From positions 1 to 64,000 of the forward strand of contig JAGXAR010000005.1 of assembly GCA_018971525.1 (NCBI GenBank): 64,000 bases of DNA. Reading direction: 5' to 3'. This stretch comes from Nitrospirota bacterium. GTDB lineage: Bacteria > Nitrospirota > Nitrospiria > Nitrospirales > Nitrospiraceae. The notes under the pieces are model-generated. The model ran no database searches. It had not been told where the DNA came from and was given only the letters and a program-made list of their open reading frames with translations. A program made the position numbers and the translations under genes. Below, in pieces: positions 1 through 8,391 of this stretch. Positions within the stretch are counted from its first letter, which is position 1. Each line of letters begins with the position of its first letter.

Positions 1-408
1 CCAAGCGAGAAATTCCGCGAGGTGAAAGTTAGATTACATCAGAGGTTTTTCAGAGAAGCTGTACTGGCGTCGTACGGAAGCTGTTGCTGTGTCTGTTCCA
101 ATCCGGTCCCTCAGCTATTAACGGCCGGACATATTATTCCTTGGGCAGAGAGAGAAGATCTTCGTGCTAATCCAAGGAATGGTCTGTGCCTGTGTTCCCT
201 TCATCACGATGCATTTGATTATGGATTGTGGACCCTCGAAGACTCTTATGAGATCAGGTTGTCTCCTAAATTAGTGGCATACCTTCCAAACGAAACGCTC
301 GAGTCGAACTTCATCCATTACTCAAGAGCCAAGATTCGCATGCCGGATAAGTTCTGGCCCGAGGCAGAATTCCTCGCATTCCACCGCACAAATCTATTTC
401 TGGGATAG
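1..408 (+). CDS. HNH endonuclease-like protein, 5'-truncated by the window edge
   Basis: The reading frame is open to the first base, so only the C-terminal part is visible; the GTG at 22 is probably internal. The visible part carries a HNH nuclease signature: a CxxC pair (residues 24 and 27 from the GTG), then AGHIIPWA, a conserved RANPRNGL segment and LHHDAFD. This order is typical of the C-terminal HNH domain of putative restriction endonucleases of the COG3440 type, which cleave DNA with a His-metal finger. The following gene begins about 40 bases later on the same strand. The N-terminal specificity part is outside the window, so neither the substrate nor a restriction system can be stated. 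Confidence 0.75.
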   Translation, partial: PSEKFREVKVRLHQRFFREAVLASYGSCCCVCSNPVPQLLTAGHIIPWAEREDLRANPRNGLCLCSLHHDAFDYGLWTLEDSYEIRLSPKLVAYLPNETLESNFIHYSRAKIRMPDKFWPEAEFLAFHRTNLFLG

Positions 409-446
409 GCATAAATTATTCCGTAGTAACGGCAATGGAGGATCAT

Positions 447-671
447 ATGCCAACCAACGAAGAGCGAGCGGAACGTGGGAGGGAAATTCTTGAGAGATAC
501 GCACTCCAATTTGGTGACCCTTATGATCCAAGGGCCAACTTGACCGATGTGCTGACGGATCTTATGCACACGGCACTCATGCAGCCTGAATTAGGGCTAG
601 AGTTCCATGCCAGTTTGGAAATGGCGAGTTGGCACTTCGAGGCTGAGACGGAGGAATGCGGCGAGAAATAA
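447..671 (+). CDS. Small hypothetical protein (74 aa)
   Basis: An in-frame ATG lies 12 bases upstream at 435, but the GGAGG at 437-441 sits correctly for the ATG at 447, so that start is preferred. The product is hydrophilic and acidic, without signal peptide or membrane segment: an N-terminal charged helix rich in Glu and Arg, then an Asp/Leu-rich helix, ending EECGEK. It could be a small accessory or antitoxin-like protein, but no family motif is recognised. It follows the HNH gene on the same strand and precedes a gene-poor stretch. Confidence 0.5.
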   Translation: MPTNEERAERGREILERYALQFGDPYDPRANLTDVLTDLMHTALMQPELGLEFHASLEMASWHFEAETEECGEK

Positions 672-730
672 ACGGGCATCGGGAGTCTTTTCTCGCCGAA
701 GCATCCGCCGTTGGTCCACACCTTCCGCGA

Positions 731-750
731 CCGCGCGTTGCGCGAGCACA
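731..750. repeat. Partial copy (right half) of the variable-arm hairpin core
   Basis: A 20-base segment matches the right half of the core seen in full at 1593-1643 and 19090-19140. No left half or complementary outer arm is recognisable, so this is a truncated copy. Bases 672-947 otherwise show no credible gene. Confidence 0.55.
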
Positions 751-947
751 GGGGACTCACCGGGCCATCCCTCCCTTCCCTGCTACCGGATAGTTGGCTT
801 CAGCCTATTGGCCGTGAACTGCAGCGGCATGGGGACAGACACCGTACAACTTGATTCCAGGCTGGCACGCTTAGCCGCAACTTCGCTCCTTATTTCAGTC
901 CATGACCCGAAATCAGGGCGGCGAGTTCGTCCGGTTTCTTGTGGTTC

Positions 948-1208
948 TTACTCGTAGGCTTCTCTGCGATGCCGCACTGCCGTTATGTCGATGCGTCCTT
1001 CGTTGTCGAAAATCGAGTAGATCACACGATAGTCGCCGATGCGGATACGCCAGAGATTTTTCGCTCCGGTCAACTTGCGGGAACCGTGTGGACGCGGGTG
1101 GGTTGCAAGAGATTCTATCTTGGGAAGGATGCGGCGAATGACCGAAGGATCGAGGACCTCAAGCTCGTGCCGGGCAGAGCGAGCAAAGGTGATCCGGTAT
1201 TCAGCCAC
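948..1208 (-). CDS. RelE/ParE-family toxin of a type II toxin-antitoxin pair
   Basis: The 86-residue protein has the RelE/ParE layout: YRITFARSARHELEVL at the start, a central helix (RRILPKIESLA), KLTGAKNLWRIRIGDYRVIY, and a C-terminal strand ending in AVRHRREAYE. The conserved core arginines and the RxGDYRVIY segment fit ribosome-dependent mRNA interferases. The start is GTG, and its first 8 bases overlap the end of the upstream antitoxin gene, the usual antitoxin-first coupling. The activity class (RelE nuclease or ParE gyrase poison) cannot be decided; RelE is favoured by the GDYRVIY strand. Confidence 0.85.
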   Translation of the reverse strand: MAEYRITFARSARHELEVLDPSVIRRILPKIESLATHPRPHGSRKLTGAKNLWRIRIGDYRVIYSIFDNEGRIDITAVRHRREAYE

Positions 1209-1392
1209 GTAACTTGCCTAGGCGGCGCAGACGGTCTTTGACCGCGTCAAGAGACTCGCGCGGCTCGCGAGCGCGTTTTTTGGCAACGACACTGTCGTAG
1301 AAGTCTTCCCACAGTTGCCCATGCCGCTTGAGGTCGATGAGCACTGCGGTCTTATTCCCACTCTTGTTCGTGACAAAATCGATGCCTTTCAT
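1201..1392 (-). CDS. Antitoxin paired with the RelE-type toxin
   Basis: A 63-residue protein begins MKGIDFVTNKSGNKTAVLID. The ATG at 1392 is chosen because GGAGGT lies 4 to 9 bases upstream; a longer upstream frame lacks a site. The N-terminal strand is followed by a charged C-terminal helix rich in Arg and Lys (KKRAREPRESLDAVKDRL), as in antitoxins that fold over the toxin through a C-terminal tail. The stop overlaps the toxin GTG. By family behaviour it should bind the toxin and autorepress the pair, but no operator was identified. Confidence 0.75.
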   Translation of the reverse strand: MKGIDFVTNKSGNKTAVLIDLKRHGQLWEDFYDSVVAKKRAREPRESLDAVKDRLRRLGKLRG

Positions 1393-1569
1393 GCTACCTC
1401 CACATGCCGTACTGTTTCTTGGTGAAAATAGGCCCAATCTTCTGAAAATGCAAGATACAGTCCCTTCTTCCTTTTTTGCCTAGAACAGTGGCCGAGGCTG
1501 CCATTTACTGGCACATCGAGCGACCACGCTTCTATAATGCTCCCTCCAAGCTCACTCGTCACCTCTCGG

Positions 1570-1664
1570 GGATGGGGGCTGATTGATGTTCCACTGCGCG
1601 CGTCCAACGAGGGCCTACTGAGGCCGCGCGTTGCGCGAGCACAGAAGATCATCAGCCGCCATCC
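1570..1664. repeat. Variable-arm hairpin element, copy A (core 1593-1643)
   Basis: A roughly 50-base core beginning ACTGCGCGCGTCCAACGAGG is nearly identical to the core at 19090-19140. It is flanked by 22-base arms at 1570-1592 and 1643-1664 that are complementary to each other (about 19 of 22 positions) but unrelated to the arms of the other copy. The right arm is coding sequence of the Fic remnant; the left arm is an inverted copy of that sequence. The whole folds as a long stem with the core at its tip. Confidence 0.7.
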
Positions 1665-1893
1665 TCTCATCCATCCATTCCGGGAAGGGAACGGGAGAGC
1701 CGCTCGAATTCTAGCTGTGCTTATGGGGCTACAGGCGGGGTTGCCCGCTCTTTTGTTCGACAAGTTATCCGGCAGGAAACGGCGCCGGTATTTTGCTGCG
1801 GTGCAAGCGGGGCTAGATCGCAATTACGGTCCCATGACCACACTATTTACCGCGGTGATCGAGAGGACTGTACAGGTGCACGAGAAGAGGTGA
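1639..1893 (+). pseudogene. Fic-family protein remnant (C-terminal half only)
   Basis: The frame reads through IHPFREGNGRAARILAVLM, which contains the Fic signature HPFxxGNGRxxR with the catalytic His and the alpha-phosphate-binding loop. It continues through the helices that normally follow (LLFDKLSGRKRRRYFAAVQ) to a natural stop. About 100 or more residues that precede the motif in intact Fic enzymes are missing. Just upstream the sequence becomes the hairpin repeat copy A, so the gene looks broken at that element. An in-frame start exists at 1537, but its leader translates to repeat sequence. Intact Fic enzymes transfer AMP to target proteins; this fragment lacks most of the fold and is unlikely to work. 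Confidence 0.7.
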
Positions 1894-2050
1894 GGCGTTC
1901 CGAGGTGCTTGGTTCAGAGCGCAAATCGGCTGGAGGGAGCTTCACTCCCTCGATATCCGTAGAGGTATACACGGTCATCTGAAACATCGCACGGCGCTTG
2001 GCAGGATCAAGGAGGTAGGGATTGGTCTTGGTCAGTGAGCGTTTCAACAT
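1847..2050 (-). CDS. Small protein with a Fic-inhibitory-helix-like motif
   Basis: The 67-residue product begins MLKRSLTKTNPYLLDPAKRR and contains STDIEG at residues 30-35. This fits the [S/T]xxxE[G/N] inhibitory motif that blocks the nucleotide site of Fic enzymes, either as a separate antitoxin or as an N-terminal helix. It converges with the Fic remnant, and their 3' ends overlap by 47 bases, so the last third is antisense to Fic and may be read-through sequence. No clear ribosome site is seen. It may be a stand-alone antitoxin-like protein, or the displaced N-terminus of the broken Fic gene after an inversion. Confidence 0.4.
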   Translation of the reverse strand: MLKRSLTKTNPYLLDPAKRRAMFQMTVYTSTDIEGVKLPPADLRSEPSTSERLTSSRAPVQSSRSPR

Positions 2051-2100
2051 AGAATCAATATAGCATAGTCAATGCAAGCTTCGCGGGTTGCCTCACTCCA

Positions 2101-2321
2101 GCAGGCTGCGGAAAAACCATTTCGGCTCAGCAGAACGTCGATGGTCCGCAGGTGTGGGACCACCGAAGAACCGTCCAGGCAGGATGCTCAAAACGTTCGT
2201 CCAGCAAGGCCGCAGCCGATGAAAGCACCAGAGGCGTAGCCTCTGGGCTACGTTGAGGACGCTTTCAAGGTGAGAACGTTGCTGGCGGGCGTTTTCAGCA
2301 TCCGCCTTTTCCGCATCCTGC
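2101..2321. repeat. Intergenic repeat element, copy 1
   Basis: The element opens with GCAGGCTGCGGAAAAA and closes with the near-complement ending GCATCCTGC. An internal landmark GCAGGATGCTCAAAA lies at 2179-2193, and there is a perfect palindrome CCAGAGGC-GTA-GCCTCTGG at 2228-2246. The same ends and landmark recur at 18844-19182. It fills the gap after the osmC-like gene; its last base is the first base of that gene's reverse-complemented TAG stop. Confidence 0.75.
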
Positions 2322-2755
2322 TATCGGATCGTCGCTTCCACGGTCACTCTGGCCTTCATGGAGTTGGAGATCAGGCAAGTCGCCTCGGCTTTCTCAATCA
2401 GCTCCCTGGCTTTGGCTGCATCGCCGTTCGCAGGAAGCGTGATGGTCGGCTTCAAGGTGATGGCCGTGAACTGAAACTTCCCCTCGACCAATTCCAGCCG
2501 CCCTTCGGCCGCACTCTCATAGGAGGTAAAGGCCAGACCTGCTCGCTCCGCCACCGCCAGAAACGTCGTCATCACACAGGTATTGGCGGATGCGACGAAC
2601 AGATCCTCCGGCGACCAGATGCCCTCGTGCCCCTTGAACTCCGGCGGCGTCGCCACCTGGATATCCGGTTTACCGGCACAGGAGATGACTCCCTTACGTT
2701 GCTCCGTCCATTTGACCGATGCGTGATACATATAGACCTTGCTGCGGACTTCCAT
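2321..2755 (-). CDS. OsmC-family peroxiredoxin-like protein
   Basis: The 144-residue protein has the OsmC/Ohr fold signature: an N-terminal beta part with the Glu-rich PEFKGHEGIWSPEDLFVAS segment, then the two redox cysteines at about residues 60 (SANTCVMTT) and 127 (EATCLISNS). These reduce organic or lipid hydroperoxides and, in some members, persulfides, using a cysteine pair. GGAGGT precedes the ATG at 2755. The next gene upstream ends 35 bases away on the same strand, so co-transcription with the acetolactate synthase-like gene is possible. Its nearness to the DsrE/RND cluster fits sulfur or peroxide stress. The TAG stop lies at the edge of repeat copy 1. Confidence 0.88.
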   Translation of the reverse strand: MEVRSKVYMYHASVKWTEQRKGVISCAGKPDIQVATPPEFKGHEGIWSPEDLFVASANTCVMTTFLAVAERAGLAFTSYESAAEGRLELVEGKFQFTAITLKPTITLPANGDAAKARELIEKAEATCLISNSMKARVTVEATIR

Positions 2756-2790
2756 CCTTACCTCCTTTTCTCATTTCCTGGGACGTATCC

Positions 2791-4434
2791 TCATGTGGTT
2801 CCGAGCGCTTTGAGATGTTCCGAGAGACGTAGATTCTCGCTGTAATCAACCGGGCAATCGATTACGGCCGGCTTCCCGCACGAGAGCGCGGCATTCAGCA
2901 CCGGCCCCAATTCCGACGGTCCCTCAACGCGGTAGCCGACCGCTCCAAAACTCTGCGCCAGAGCGACGAAGTCCGGGTTACCGAACTCAACGCCGGAGGT
3001 CCTCCCGAACTTCATCTGCTGTTTCCATCGGATGACTCCGTAGCCGTTGTCCCGCCAGATCAGCACGACGAGTGATAGGCGCAGCCGCACGGCGGTCTCC
3101 AGTTCCTGGACATTCATCAGAAACCCGCCGTCCCCGGCCACAGCCACGACGCGCCGCTCGGGAAACAGCAGCTTGGCCGCAACGGCCCCGGGCAACGCCA
3201 TGCCCATCGACGCAAACCCGTTCGAAATGATGCAGGTGTTCGGCGCCTCGCAGGGAAACATCCGGGCCATCCATAACTTATGCGCGCCCACGTCGCAGAC
3301 GACCAGATCGTCCGGTGCCAGAGCCTGTCGCAGATCGTGAATGATCTGCTGAGGTCGCAGGGGCCATCCGGGTGGCTGCGCCCACTCCCTTTCGTAGGCG
3401 GTCTGCACCAGCCGGCGGCTCTCTTCGGCCCAGGCGGGACCGAAGGGAGCAAGTTGCCCGCCGATCTGATCGAGGGACAAGGCGATATCTCCCAATACGC
3501 CGACATCCACAATATAGTGCGCATCCACTTCGGCAGGGGACACATCCACATGCACGATATGCTTGTCGCGGTTCGGATTCCACAAGCAGGGGGCGTACTC
3601 CACAAAATCATACCCCACCGCCACAACGGCATCGCTCTGCTCGATCACCACAGCCGGATGATCCCGCATCTGCAATCCAATCGTATAGAGAGACAGCGGA
3701 TCGCTGTCCGGGACGACACCCTTGCTCATGAACGTGTGGACCACCGGCACATTCACCTGTCGGGCGAACCGCCGAACCGCCTCATGCGCCTGTCCCCTGA
3801 TCACCCCGTTGCCGACCAGGAGGATCGGCCGTCGTGCCTTGGCCAAGACCTCGACGGCCCGGCTCACTTGGCGCGTCAGCGGCTCCGGCAGGAACGGCGC
3901 CTGCACGCGCAACGGTCCTTCCACCTCACGATCACTTACCGTTTCCGCCGCGACGTCCTCCGGCAGCTCCAGATGAGTCGAGCCTGGCTTTTCGGTCTGC
4001 GCGACCTTGAACGCTTTGCGCACCGTCTCGGCCATGGTCCGGGGGTGAAAGATCTCGGCGTTCCATTTCGTGACCGGCTTGAACATGGACAAGACGTCGA
4101 TGAACTGATGCGATTCTTTGTGCATCCGATCCAGCGAGGCTTGTCCCGTGATCGCAACCAGCGGGGCGCGATCCAGATACGCGTCTGCCACGCCGGTGAG
4201 CAAATTGGTTGCGCCGGGCCCCAAGGTGGAGAGACAGACCCCGGCCTTTCCTGTCAGCCGCCCATGGACATCGGCCATAAAGGCCGCGCCTTGCTCATGC
4301 CGGGCGGCAATGAATCGGATCTGCGAATCCACGAGCGAATTCAAGACGTCCAGCGTCTCCTCTCCGGGGACACCGAAGATCCACTGCACTCCCTCATTTT
4401 CAAGACAACGCAGCAGGAGCTCCGATCCTATCAC
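2791..4434 (-). CDS. Acetolactate synthase-like ThDP enzyme, large subunit
   Basis: This full-length (547 aa) thiamine-diphosphate enzyme has three domains: the N-terminal PYR domain with the catalytic Glu at 47 (RHEQGAAFMAD), a central domain, and a C-terminal PP domain with the cofactor motif GDGGFLMN...NGY at about 436-465. GVPGEETLDVL and LGPGATNLLTG are typical of acetolactate synthase, which condenses two pyruvates to 2-acetolactate. No small regulatory subunit gene lies beside it and the sequence resembles the stand-alone (AlsS-like) branch, so a catabolic or paralogous role is as likely as branched-chain synthesis. Other ThDP decarboxylases of the same fold cannot be excluded. Confidence 0.85.
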   Translation of the reverse strand: MIGSELLLRCLENEGVQWIFGVPGEETLDVLNSLVDSQIRFIAARHEQGAAFMADVHGRLTGKAGVCLSTLGPGATNLLTGVADAYLDRAPLVAITGQASLDRMHKESHQFIDVLSMFKPVTKWNAEIFHPRTMAETVRKAFKVAQTEKPGSTHLELPEDVAAETVSDREVEGPLRVQAPFLPEPLTRQVSRAVEVLAKARRPILLVGNGVIRGQAHEAVRRFARQVNVPVVHTFMSKGVVPDSDPLSLYTIGLQMRDHPAVVIEQSDAVVAVGYDFVEYAPCLWNPNRDKHIVHVDVSPAEVDAHYIVDVGVLGDIALSLDQIGGQLAPFGPAWAEESRRLVQTAYEREWAQPPGWPLRPQQIIHDLRQALAPDDLVVCDVGAHKLWMARMFPCEAPNTCIISNGFASMGMALPGAVAAKLLFPERRVVAVAGDGGFLMNVQELETAVRLRLSLVVLIWRDNGYGVIRWKQQMKFGRTSGVEFGNPDFVALAQSFGAVGYRVEGPSELGPVLNAALSCGKPAVIDCPVDYSENLRLSEHLKALGTT

Positions 4435-4489
4435 GATACTCCCCTCGCTCCATTCCGGCTGAATTGCGAGCCGATACTCTGCACAGTCC

Positions 4490-4948
4490 TTACGGCTTGA
4501 TATAGGCCCATCCCTGCTCTTGCAATTCCATTAGGCGGACCATGGCCGGCATCGTGAGGTCCACCTGATCGATCAAATCGTCCCGCGTGAGACCCTGAAC
4601 CTTCATCGTGTTCGAACAGGCGGTGTACTCGACCCCATATGAGGCCTTCAGCCTCGCCAGCTCTTCGGCCAGCTTCGTATCCTGTTTGGTGAACAGCGAC
4701 AGTCCGGCTCCATGAGCGACGAGTTCAACGTTCAACCCTTCGGCTCCCAAGGCTTCATAGAGATGCTTGATGTTGTTGAGCGCTCCCTTCTGCACCTTCT
4801 CATCTCCGGAATTCAGGTGTATGACCACGCGATGGGTCTTGCTCCCGGCCACCGGTTCTTCTGCGCTCTGCACCTGTGCGACGCCAACGACGAGACAGGC
4901 GCACGTCATCCATCCGACGAGACCCATGGCCGTGGCAAATCGAGACAT
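4490..4948 (-). CDS. Exported DsrE-family protein
   Basis: The 152-residue protein has a signal peptide (hydrophobic residues 8-26, cleavage near QSA-EE) and a DsrE/DsrF-like domain: HRVVIHLNSGDEKVQKGALNN, then ELVAHGAGLSLF, then a single conserved Cys at 111 (YGVEYTACSNTM), the position that carries persulfide in active DsrE proteins. Two ATGs are available; AAGGAG is 2 bases from the first (4954) and 8 from the second, so 4948 is preferred. It stands immediately upstream of neither promoter nor operator that I recognise, and follows the RND pump gene on the same strand by 25 bases. A periplasmic sulfur-carrier role is inferred. Confidence 0.82.
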   Translation of the reverse strand: MSRFATAMGLVGWMTCACLVVGVAQVQSAEEPVAGSKTHRVVIHLNSGDEKVQKGALNNIKHLYEALGAEGLNVELVAHGAGLSLFTKQDTKLAEELARLKASYGVEYTACSNTMKVQGLTRDDLIDQVDLTMPAMVRLMELQEQGWAYIKP

Positions 4949-4973
4949 GATCATCGCTCCTTGAAAGATAACC

Positions 4974-7900
4974 TCAGTTTACTCCGGATAGCTCGCTCGT
5001 CGCTTCCAGAGCCGCCTCCTTCTGGTCGTCCCCCTCTGTCGGCCCGGGAGGACGCGACCGTTTCATCAGACTGACATACAGAACCGGAATTACGACCAAC
5101 GTCAGCAGGGTCGAGGCGCCGACTCCGAACAGCAGCGACACCGCGAGCCCCTGGAAGATCGGGTCGAGAATGATGACGAAGGCCCCGACCATCAGTGCCG
5201 CCGCGGTCAAGAGAATCGGGCGCGTGCGGATGGCCCCGGCCCGGATCACCGCTTCCTGCAACGGCCGGCCCTCGCGTCGTTGCAACTCGATGAAATCCAC
5301 CAGTAGAATCGAATTGCGCACGATAATGCCCGCCAGGGCAATGAACCCGATCATCGACGTGGCGGTAAAATACGAGCCGGTGACCCAATGTCCCGGGACG
5401 ATGCCGATCAACGTCAATGGAATGGGCGCCATGATGATGAGCGGCGTGAGAAACGACTGAAACTCGCCGACGATCAAGAGGTAGATCAGCAGCATCGCGA
5501 TGCTAAAGGCGATCCCCATATCCCGGAAGGTCTCGTAGGTGATCTGCCATTCCCCGTCCCACTTTACCGCCAAGCGGCTCTCGGACCAGGGCGCCCTCGC
5601 GTAGTGCTGCTCAATCTCATAGCCTTCCGGCGGTCGATAGGCCTTCAGCCGATCACCGATACCGAGCACCCCGTACACGGGACTCTCCGCTTTCTCAGCA
5701 CCGGCCCCGCCGACATCGCCGACGACATAGACCACAGGTTTCTGGTTCTTGTGGTAAATGGCTTTCTCTTCGATCGTCTGTTCCAACCGTAAGAGTTCCG
5801 ACAACTGCACCATTTCACCGGTCGGCCGCCGCACGGCAATTTCGCCGAAGTGCTCTAATCCGGTGCGCTCCGCCTGCGGCAGCCGCATAACGATCTGGAC
5901 CGGACTTTTCTCTTTGGGAATATGCACCAGACCGATCTTGTCCCCGCCAAGCGCCATGCGCAACGTCCTCACGATGTCTTCCGAGGGGACCCCCGCCAGC
6001 GCCGCCTTCGCATGATCGACGGTAAAGACATACTTGATCTGATCATGCTCCGTGAAATCGTCCACATCCACCACCCCGGGGGTGGCCTCGAACATGGCCC
6101 GGAGTTCCTTGGCCACGGTCCGTTGCCGATCATAGTCCGGTCCATAGACTTCCGCCACCAGCACCGATTGCACAGGAGGTCCCGGAGGAACTTCCACCAC
6201 CTTGACGTTCGCCCCAAACTGACGCCCGATCTCCTGCACAGCCGGCCGAACCAGACGGGCGATCTCGTGGCTCTGCGTAGACCGCTGATCCTTGGCCACC
6301 AGGTTGATCTGAACATCGGCTTGATGGCTTCCCTCGCGGAGAAAGTAATGCCGTACCAGTCCGTTGAAATTGAAGGGCGAAGCCGTCCCGACATAGGCCT
6401 GGTAGTCGCGGACTTCGGGAACCGTGCGGACATATTGGGTCAGAGCCTTCGTCACCCGCGCCGTTTCTTCCAACGTGGTCCCTTCCGGCATATCGACGAC
6501 TAACTGCAATTCACTCTTATTGTCGAACGGCAGCATTTTGACCGTCACACTCCTCGTATAAAACAACGCCACTGACGCGAACAGCAGCAGCACCACCCCG
6601 CCCAGGAACGTATAGGCCAGCCAGGGATGATTGAGCAGCGGCGTGAGGACCCGTTGATAGAACCGATAGGTCCAGCCCTCTACCGCATCGTCATGCTCCA
6701 TCCCCTTCATCACCGCACCCTCGCGGTAACAAGTCTGGCAGAACCAGGGAATGACCACGAAAGCGACCAGCAATGAAAAGAACATGGCGATCGAAGCGTT
6801 TACCGGTATCGGGCGCATATAGGGCCCCATCAGGCCCGAGATAAAGGCCATCGGCAGTAAGGCCGCGATCACCGTGAAGGTCGCCAGGATCGTGGGATTC
6901 CCCACTTCGTCCACGGCATAAATGGAGGCCTCGCGATGGGGAAGACGACGAAGGGTGAGGTGCCGATAGGTGTTCTCCACCACGACGATGGCGTCATCGA
7001 CTAATATGCCGATCGAAAATATCAGGGCGAAAAGCGTGACCCGGTTGATGGTGTACCCGATCAGCATGGAGGTAAAGAGCGTGAGGGAAAGCGTCACGGG
7101 AATCGCCAGCGACACGACCATCGCCGGCCGCACGCCCAGGGTCAGCCCGAGAAACAGCACCACTGCCGCCACCGCGATCAACAGATGCCAGAGTAGTTCG
7201 TTCGCCTTTTCATCAGCCGTCTCGCCGTAATCGCGCGTGATTGAGACGCGCACGTCTGTCGGGATGATCCTGCCTTTCATCTCATCGACGGTACGGAGCA
7301 CCTCGCGGGTGACAGTAACGGCATTCAGGCCTCGCTGCTTGGCGACTGCCACGGTCACGGCAGGAGACTCGTGAGGCGTCAGGCGTGAGGCGTCAGGCGC
7401 AGCCTCGGGGATCTTCTCCTCACCCCTTACCCTTAACCGATCACTGCCCCCCCCTGCGCCCAGGCCGAACCACACGTACCGCGTGACGTCGGAGGGACCA
7501 TCGATTACATCGGCGACCTGACGAAGATAGATCGGCCGGCCATCACGGACGCCGACCACGAGCGCTTCGAGATCTTCGCGCGAGCGAATGAAGCGGCCTG
7601 TCTCCAACACATATTCGAGGTTTTGACTTTGGAAGCGGCCGGCCGGCAGCGCCAGGTTCTCGCCCCTGATCACTCCGGCCATATCGAGAGGCGTCACTCC
7701 GTAGGCACGCATACGGGCCGGGTCAATCTGAATACGCAGTTCACGCTGGCGTCCCCCGACAAAGAACCCACCAGACGTCCCCGGAACCTTCTTCACCTCC
7801 TCGAGCACATGTTCCGCCAGTTGCTGGAGTTGGGCATCGCCGTATCGGTCGCTGGAGAGCGTCACCGTGACGATGGGCACATCGTTGATGTCCCGCGGCT

Positions 7901-8306
7901 TCACGAGAAAGGTCCCGGCGCCCGGCGGGAACAGATCCTGGTTGGACATGAGCTTGTCGTACAGATCGACGAGGCTCTGCTCCATCGGTTCACCGACATA
8001 GAACCGCACGATGATCAGGACGCCGCTGGGTCGCGAGATCGAATAGACGTATTCGACCCCTCGAATCTCGGAGAGCTTGCGCTCGAAGGGTTTGGTGAGT
8101 TGTTCTTCGACGACCTTCGCGGAGGCACCGGGGAACGACAGGAAGACGTCGGCCATCGGCACAACGATTTGCGGCTCTTCTTCCCGCGGCGTGACGACGA
8201 CGGCAAACAGCCCGAGCAACAACGCCCCCAGCAGGATGAGGGGCGTGAGCTTACTCCCGATGAACAGACCGGCAAGACGACCTGAGAGACCGACGTGAGT
8301 CGACAT
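4974..8306 (-). CDS. RND-family efflux permease (AcrB/HAE1-like)
   Basis: At 1110 residues it is slightly longer than typical RND pumps. The order is normal: first transmembrane helix (about 17-38), periplasmic porter domain starting FLSFPGASAKVVEEQLTKP, a bundle of transmembrane helices with GILVDDAIVVVEN (the proton-relay Asp pair in helix 4), a second porter domain, and a final bundle ending in VVIPVLYVSL. It should work as a trimer in the inner membrane with the adaptor encoded just upstream. Residues about 287-320 form an unusual low-complexity insert encoded by heptad repeats at 7371-7439, in frame. The substrate is unknown; the neighbours point to sulfur compounds or thiol adducts rather than metals. 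Confidence 0.93.
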   Translation of the reverse strand: MSTHVGLSGRLAGLFIGSKLTPLILLGALLLGLFAVVVTPREEEPQIVVPMADVFLSFPGASAKVVEEQLTKPFERKLSEIRGVEYVYSISRPSGVLIIVRFYVGEPMEQSLVDLYDKLMSNQDLFPPGAGTFLVKPRDINDVPIVTVTLSSDRYGDAQLQQLAEHVLEEVKKVPGTSGGFFVGGRQRELRIQIDPARMRAYGVTPLDMAGVIRGENLALPAGRFQSQNLEYVLETGRFIRSREDLEALVVGVRDGRPIYLRQVADVIDGPSDVTRYVWFGLGAGGGSDRLRVRGEEKIPEAAPDASRLTPHESPAVTVAVAKQRGLNAVTVTREVLRTVDEMKGRIIPTDVRVSITRDYGETADEKANELLWHLLIAVAAVVLFLGLTLGVRPAMVVSLAIPVTLSLTLFTSMLIGYTINRVTLFALIFSIGILVDDAIVVVENTYRHLTLRRLPHREASIYAVDEVGNPTILATFTVIAALLPMAFISGLMGPYMRPIPVNASIAMFFSLLVAFVVIPWFCQTCYREGAVMKGMEHDDAVEGWTYRFYQRVLTPLLNHPWLAYTFLGGVVLLLFASVALFYTRSVTVKMLPFDNKSELQLVVDMPEGTTLEETARVTKALTQYVRTVPEVRDYQAYVGTASPFNFNGLVRHYFLREGSHQADVQINLVAKDQRSTQSHEIARLVRPAVQEIGRQFGANVKVVEVPPGPPVQSVLVAEVYGPDYDRQRTVAKELRAMFEATPGVVDVDDFTEHDQIKYVFTVDHAKAALAGVPSEDIVRTLRMALGGDKIGLVHIPKEKSPVQIVMRLPQAERTGLEHFGEIAVRRPTGEMVQLSELLRLEQTIEEKAIYHKNQKPVVYVVGDVGGAGAEKAESPVYGVLGIGDRLKAYRPPEGYEIEQHYARAPWSESRLAVKWDGEWQITYETFRDMGIAFSIAMLLIYLLIVGEFQSFLTPLIIMAPIPLTLIGIVPGHWVTGSYFTATSMIGFIALAGIIVRNSILLVDFIELQRREGRPLQEAVIRAGAIRTRPILLTAAALMVGAFVIILDPIFQGLAVSLLFGVGASTLLTLVVIPVLYVSLMKRSRPPGPTEGDDQKEAALEATSELSGVN
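7371..7439. repeat. Heptad array inside the RND pump gene
   Basis: Four consecutive 7-base units GTNAGGC occupy 7371-7398. Two further units of a different heptad, CTNACCC, lie at 419-432 of the same kilobase, with a decayed third after them. They encode about 30 extra residues in the first porter domain and keep the frame. The same kind of array occurs between genes elsewhere in the window. Confidence 0.7.
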
Positions 8307-8391
8307 GAGGTTGCTCGTGAAGCGTGGGCTGTGACGAGGGAAGCAGCCTTCCTGTCGCCTGGTTTCTTCTCACCTCGAGCGGCGAAGCACG

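Noticed and set aside
607-957. Plus-strand open frame after the small hypothetical gene
   Set aside because: It overlaps the end of a better-supported gene and a repeat fragment, and has no homology signal.
1537-1638. N-terminal part of the frame leading into the Fic motif
   Set aside because: It translates the hairpin repeat core and its inverted arm; it does not resemble the N-terminus of Fic proteins.
3280-4500. Plus-strand open frame antisense to the acetolactate synthase-like gene
   Set aside because: Composition is shadow-like, and the minus-strand frame has complete ThDP enzyme motifs.
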